Shown one piece after another: positions 4,182 through 5,694 of a DNA stretch of 5,694 nt; positions within the stretch are counted from its first letter, which is position 1, and every line of letters starts with the position of its first letter. The position numbers and the translations under genes are program-made. The DNA is from Bacillota bacterium (lineage in GTDB: Bacteria > Bacillota > Sulfobacillia > JAJZYS01 > JAJYTV01), in NCBI GenBank assembly GCA_021792885.1, contig JAJYTV010000142.1, positions 1 through 5,694 of the forward strand. The letters run 5' to 3'. The notes below the pieces were generated by a model that ran no database searches, was not told the origin of the DNA, and saw only the letters and a program-made list of their open reading frames with translations.

Positions 4182-5603
4182 ATGCCTTCGTACACGGCGC
4201 GCGTCCACGCGCCAGAGATTCCGGCCGGCCTCGAATGGGTCGGCCATCCTGGTATTGCCCTTCGCGCGCTGAGGGGCAAGGTTGTCGTCCTTGATTTTTG
4301 GACCTACGGCTGAATCAACTGCCGTCACATCCTGCCGCAGTTGCGGCAGATCGAGGAGCGGTACGCGCCGTACGTCGCCGCCATCGGGGTGCACTGCGGC
4401 AAGTTCGCGCGCGAACGCCAGACGGACAGGATCGCGGACGCGATGCGCCGCGAAGGCATCACCCACCCCGTGCTCAACGATCCCGCTTACGCCGTCTGGC
4501 AGGCCTACGCCGTGCGGGCATGGCCGACGCTCGTGTTCATCGATCCGCAGGGCATGGTCTTCGCGCGGCACGAAGGGGAGATCTCCCTTGAGGAGCTCGC
4601 GGGGATCCTCGCACCCGAGATCGAGCGCGCGAAGGCAAACGGTCTCCTACGGGAGGAGCCGGTGCCGGCAGCGGCGCTGCCGGAGACCTCGGGCAACCTG
4701 CGCTACCCAGGCGGGCTCGCATTCGGCGAGGGCGACAGCCTGTTCGTGGCAGACTCCGGTCACCACCGCGTGCTCCGCCTCAGGCTTGGCAGCGGCAGTT
4801 TCGACGTGATCGGCGCGGGCGAAGCGGGTTTTTCGGATGGCGCGGCGGAGGAGGCCCGCTTCCACGACCCGCATGGGCTCTTTGCGACCGCACGCCATGT
4901 CTTCGTCGCGGACTGCGGCAACCACGCGATCCGCCGCATCGCGCTGCCCCCCGGCAAGGTCTCCACCATCGCCGGCAGCGGCCGGCTCGCCCAGCACCTC
5001 CTGCCGCCTGGACTGCCGCGCGCGACCGACCTGCGCTCGCCGTGGGACGTGCATCTGCAGTCGGACCAACTCTTCATCGCGATGGCCGGCGCCCACCAGA
5101 TCTGGCGGCTCGACCTGCGCCGCCAGTCCCTTGGCATCTACGCGGGCAGCGGCTACGAGGCGCTCTACGACGCGTCCTTGCCGCGCTCGCGCTTCGCGCA
5201 GCCGATGGGGCTCGCGGCCCAGGGCGACACGCTCTACGCGGCAGACGCGGAGTCCAGCGCGATCCGAGCGGTGCCGCTCTCGGGTGAGGGGCTCGTGCAG
5301 ACGCTGGTCGGCCAGGGGCTGTTCGACTTCGGTGACCGCGACGGTCCCGCGAAGCAGGCGCTACTCCAGCATCCGAGCGGCATCGCCGTGGGCGGGGACC
5401 GGCTCTACATCGCCGACACATACAACGACGAGATCCGTCTCCTCCTGCTGAGCGAAGGCAGGGTCGAGACGTTTCTTGGCGGCCTGCGCGAACCGCAGGC
5501 CGTGAAGCTGCGCAATGGCTCTCTCTACGTCGCCGACAGCGGCAACCACCGCATCCTGCAGGTCCCCTGCGCGGGCGGCGAAGCGAGAACGATCTTCGCC
5601 TGA
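4182..5603 (+). CDS. Selenocysteine-containing thioredoxin-like / NHL-repeat protein (NHLRC2-like; in-frame TGA at codon 44)
   Basis: From ATG 4182 the frame reads to TGA 5601 with one internal TGA at codon 44, giving 473 residues if Sec is inserted. Residues about 8-160 are a thioredoxin-like domain: GKVVVLDFWTYG (32-43), then Sec44-Ile-Asn-Cys47, RHILPQL, IGVHCGKF (68-75), HPVLNDPAYAVWQAY (95-109) and the cis-Pro loop RAWPTLV (Pro115). Relatives, including human NHLRC2, have CINC here, so TGA replaces the first, nucleophilic Cys. Residues about 175-461 hold six NHL repeats (starting near 175, 227, 284, 338, 395 and 435), several with the family LFVADSGHHRVLRL pattern, forming a six-bladed propeller. 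There is no signal peptide, so it is probably a cytosolic thiol or selenol oxidoreductase; the substrate is unknown. Coding density and similarity continue unbroken on both sides of the TGA, arguing against decay. SelA, SelB, SelD and tRNA-Sec are not in this window. Confidence 0.87.
4311..4313 (+). other. In-frame TGA predicted to encode selenocysteine (Sec44)
   Basis: The codon follows FWTYG and precedes INC, the position of the first Cys in the CxxC redox motif of thioredoxin-NHL proteins. TGA differs from Cys codons TGC/TGT by one base. The local sequence is unusually AT-rich for this gene (CTT GAT TTT TGG upstream, ATC AAC downstream). Confidence 0.87.
4332..4349 (+). promoter_or_regulatory. 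Bacterial SECIS element (stem-loop directing selenocysteine insertion)
   Basis: CTGCCGCA (4332-4339) and TGCGGCAG (4342-4349) are perfect inverted repeats around GT. In RNA this gives a 6- to 7-bp stem capped by CAGUUG or AGUU. It starts 18 nt after the TGA, and the apical loop begins 24 to 25 nt after it. As I recall, bacterial SECIS loops lie about 16-37 nt from the UGA and carry an exposed G, often GU, at the start of the loop, which this fits. It lies in the codons for Leu51-Gln56, as expected since bacterial SECIS elements are inside the coding region. Confidence 0.8.
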
Positions 5604-5610
5604 TGCGCGC

Positions 5611-5643
5611 GCAGGGCGCCGGCGGAAACCGCCGGCGCCCTGC
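5611..5643. terminator. Long GC hairpin, probable bidirectional terminator between convergent genes
   Basis: GCAGGGCGCCGGCGG (5611-5625) pairs perfectly with its reverse complement at 5629-5643 around an AAA loop, starting 7 nt after the selenoprotein stop. There is no T-run on either strand, so termination would depend on the very stable stem or on other factors. Its place between two gene ends fits a shared terminator. Confidence 0.6.
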
Positions 5644-5653
5644 AACGTGCTCC

Positions 5654-5694
5654 CTAGGCCTGGCGCACCGCCACCGGCTGGTGGCGTGCCCACC
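5654..5694 (-). CDS. Possible C-terminal end of a convergent gene (partial)
   Basis: On the minus strand one frame entering from the window edge reads WARHQPVAVRQA and ends with TAG (5656-5654), 11 bp before the hairpin at 5611-5643. A stop placed just ahead of a shared hairpin is what a convergent gene would show. Only 12 codons are visible, so no family can be named and the call rests on position alone. Confidence 0.3.
   Translation of the reverse strand, partial: WARHQPVAVRQA

Noticed and set aside
4311..4313. TGA as an ordinary stop, so that 4182-5603 is a pseudogene or two genes
   Set aside because: The frame, domain similarity and codon character continue directly across the TGA, it aligns with the redox Cys, and a SECIS-like hairpin follows at the right distance. 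A sequencing error cannot be fully excluded.
4311..4313. TGA read as tryptophan under an alternative genetic code
   Set aside because: TGG is used throughout for Trp, TGA ends three genes in the window, and the position aligns with Cys rather than Trp.
4341..5603. Shorter gene starting at TTG 4341
   Set aside because: It would begin inside the thioredoxin fold, lose the active site and lack a Shine-Dalgarno.
5601..5643. Second selenocysteine at the terminal TGA, with the hairpin 5611-5643 as SECIS
   Set aside because: The loop is AAA with no G or U, the stem is far longer than SECIS stems, and readthrough would add only 17 unremarkable codons before TAG.

Overview
The window is GC-rich (roughly two thirds G+C by eye) bacterial chromosome, densely coding, with Shine-Dalgarno sites and sigma70-like promoters. 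The mix is a long Bacillus-type pyruvate kinase with a phosphohistidine domain, a secreted peptidoglycan-binding protein, an NYN/LabA-type protein and a thioredoxin-NHL protein. This suggests a GC-rich, probably soil or environmental, free-living bacterium that makes selenocysteine. I cannot fix the phylum from the sequence alone. No mobile element, rRNA, tRNA or CRISPR array is visible.

Layout. (1) 1-751, minus strand: 5' part of a secreted protein with two peptidoglycan-binding domains and a repetitive, Ser-rich tail, cut by the window edge. (2) 752-999: divergent intergenic region with a candidate promoter on each strand; the plus-strand one carries a perfect palindrome in its 17-bp spacer, within a chain of overlapping inverted repeats. 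(3) 1000-3397, plus strand: a two-gene operon, pyk (580 aa) followed after 1 bp by a membrane-anchored His-rich protein of 217 aa. (4) 3398-3556: a strong sigma70 promoter (TTGACA, 17 bp, TAAATT) and a structured leader of about 105 nt containing a terminator-like hairpin. (5) 3557-4111: NYN-domain protein. (6) 4182-5603: a thioredoxin-NHL beta-propeller protein whose reading frame is interrupted by one in-frame TGA (4311-4313) exactly where the family has the first Cys of its CxxC redox site. (7) 5611-5643: a 15-bp perfect hairpin, then the probable last codons of a convergent minus-strand gene.

The most important result is item 6. The TGA turns the expected CINC active site into U-I-N-C, and a stem-loop with a GU-containing apex (4332-4349) sits at the distance expected of a bacterial SECIS element. 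TGA also ends pyk, the His-rich gene and this gene itself, so the genetic code is not globally changed. The best reading is a selenoprotein that standard gene calling would truncate, losing its active site.

The genes do not form one obvious pathway. pyk and the His-rich protein look co-transcribed and translationally coupled. The NYN gene has its own promoter and leader. The selenoprotein gene follows it by 70 bp and may share its transcript.
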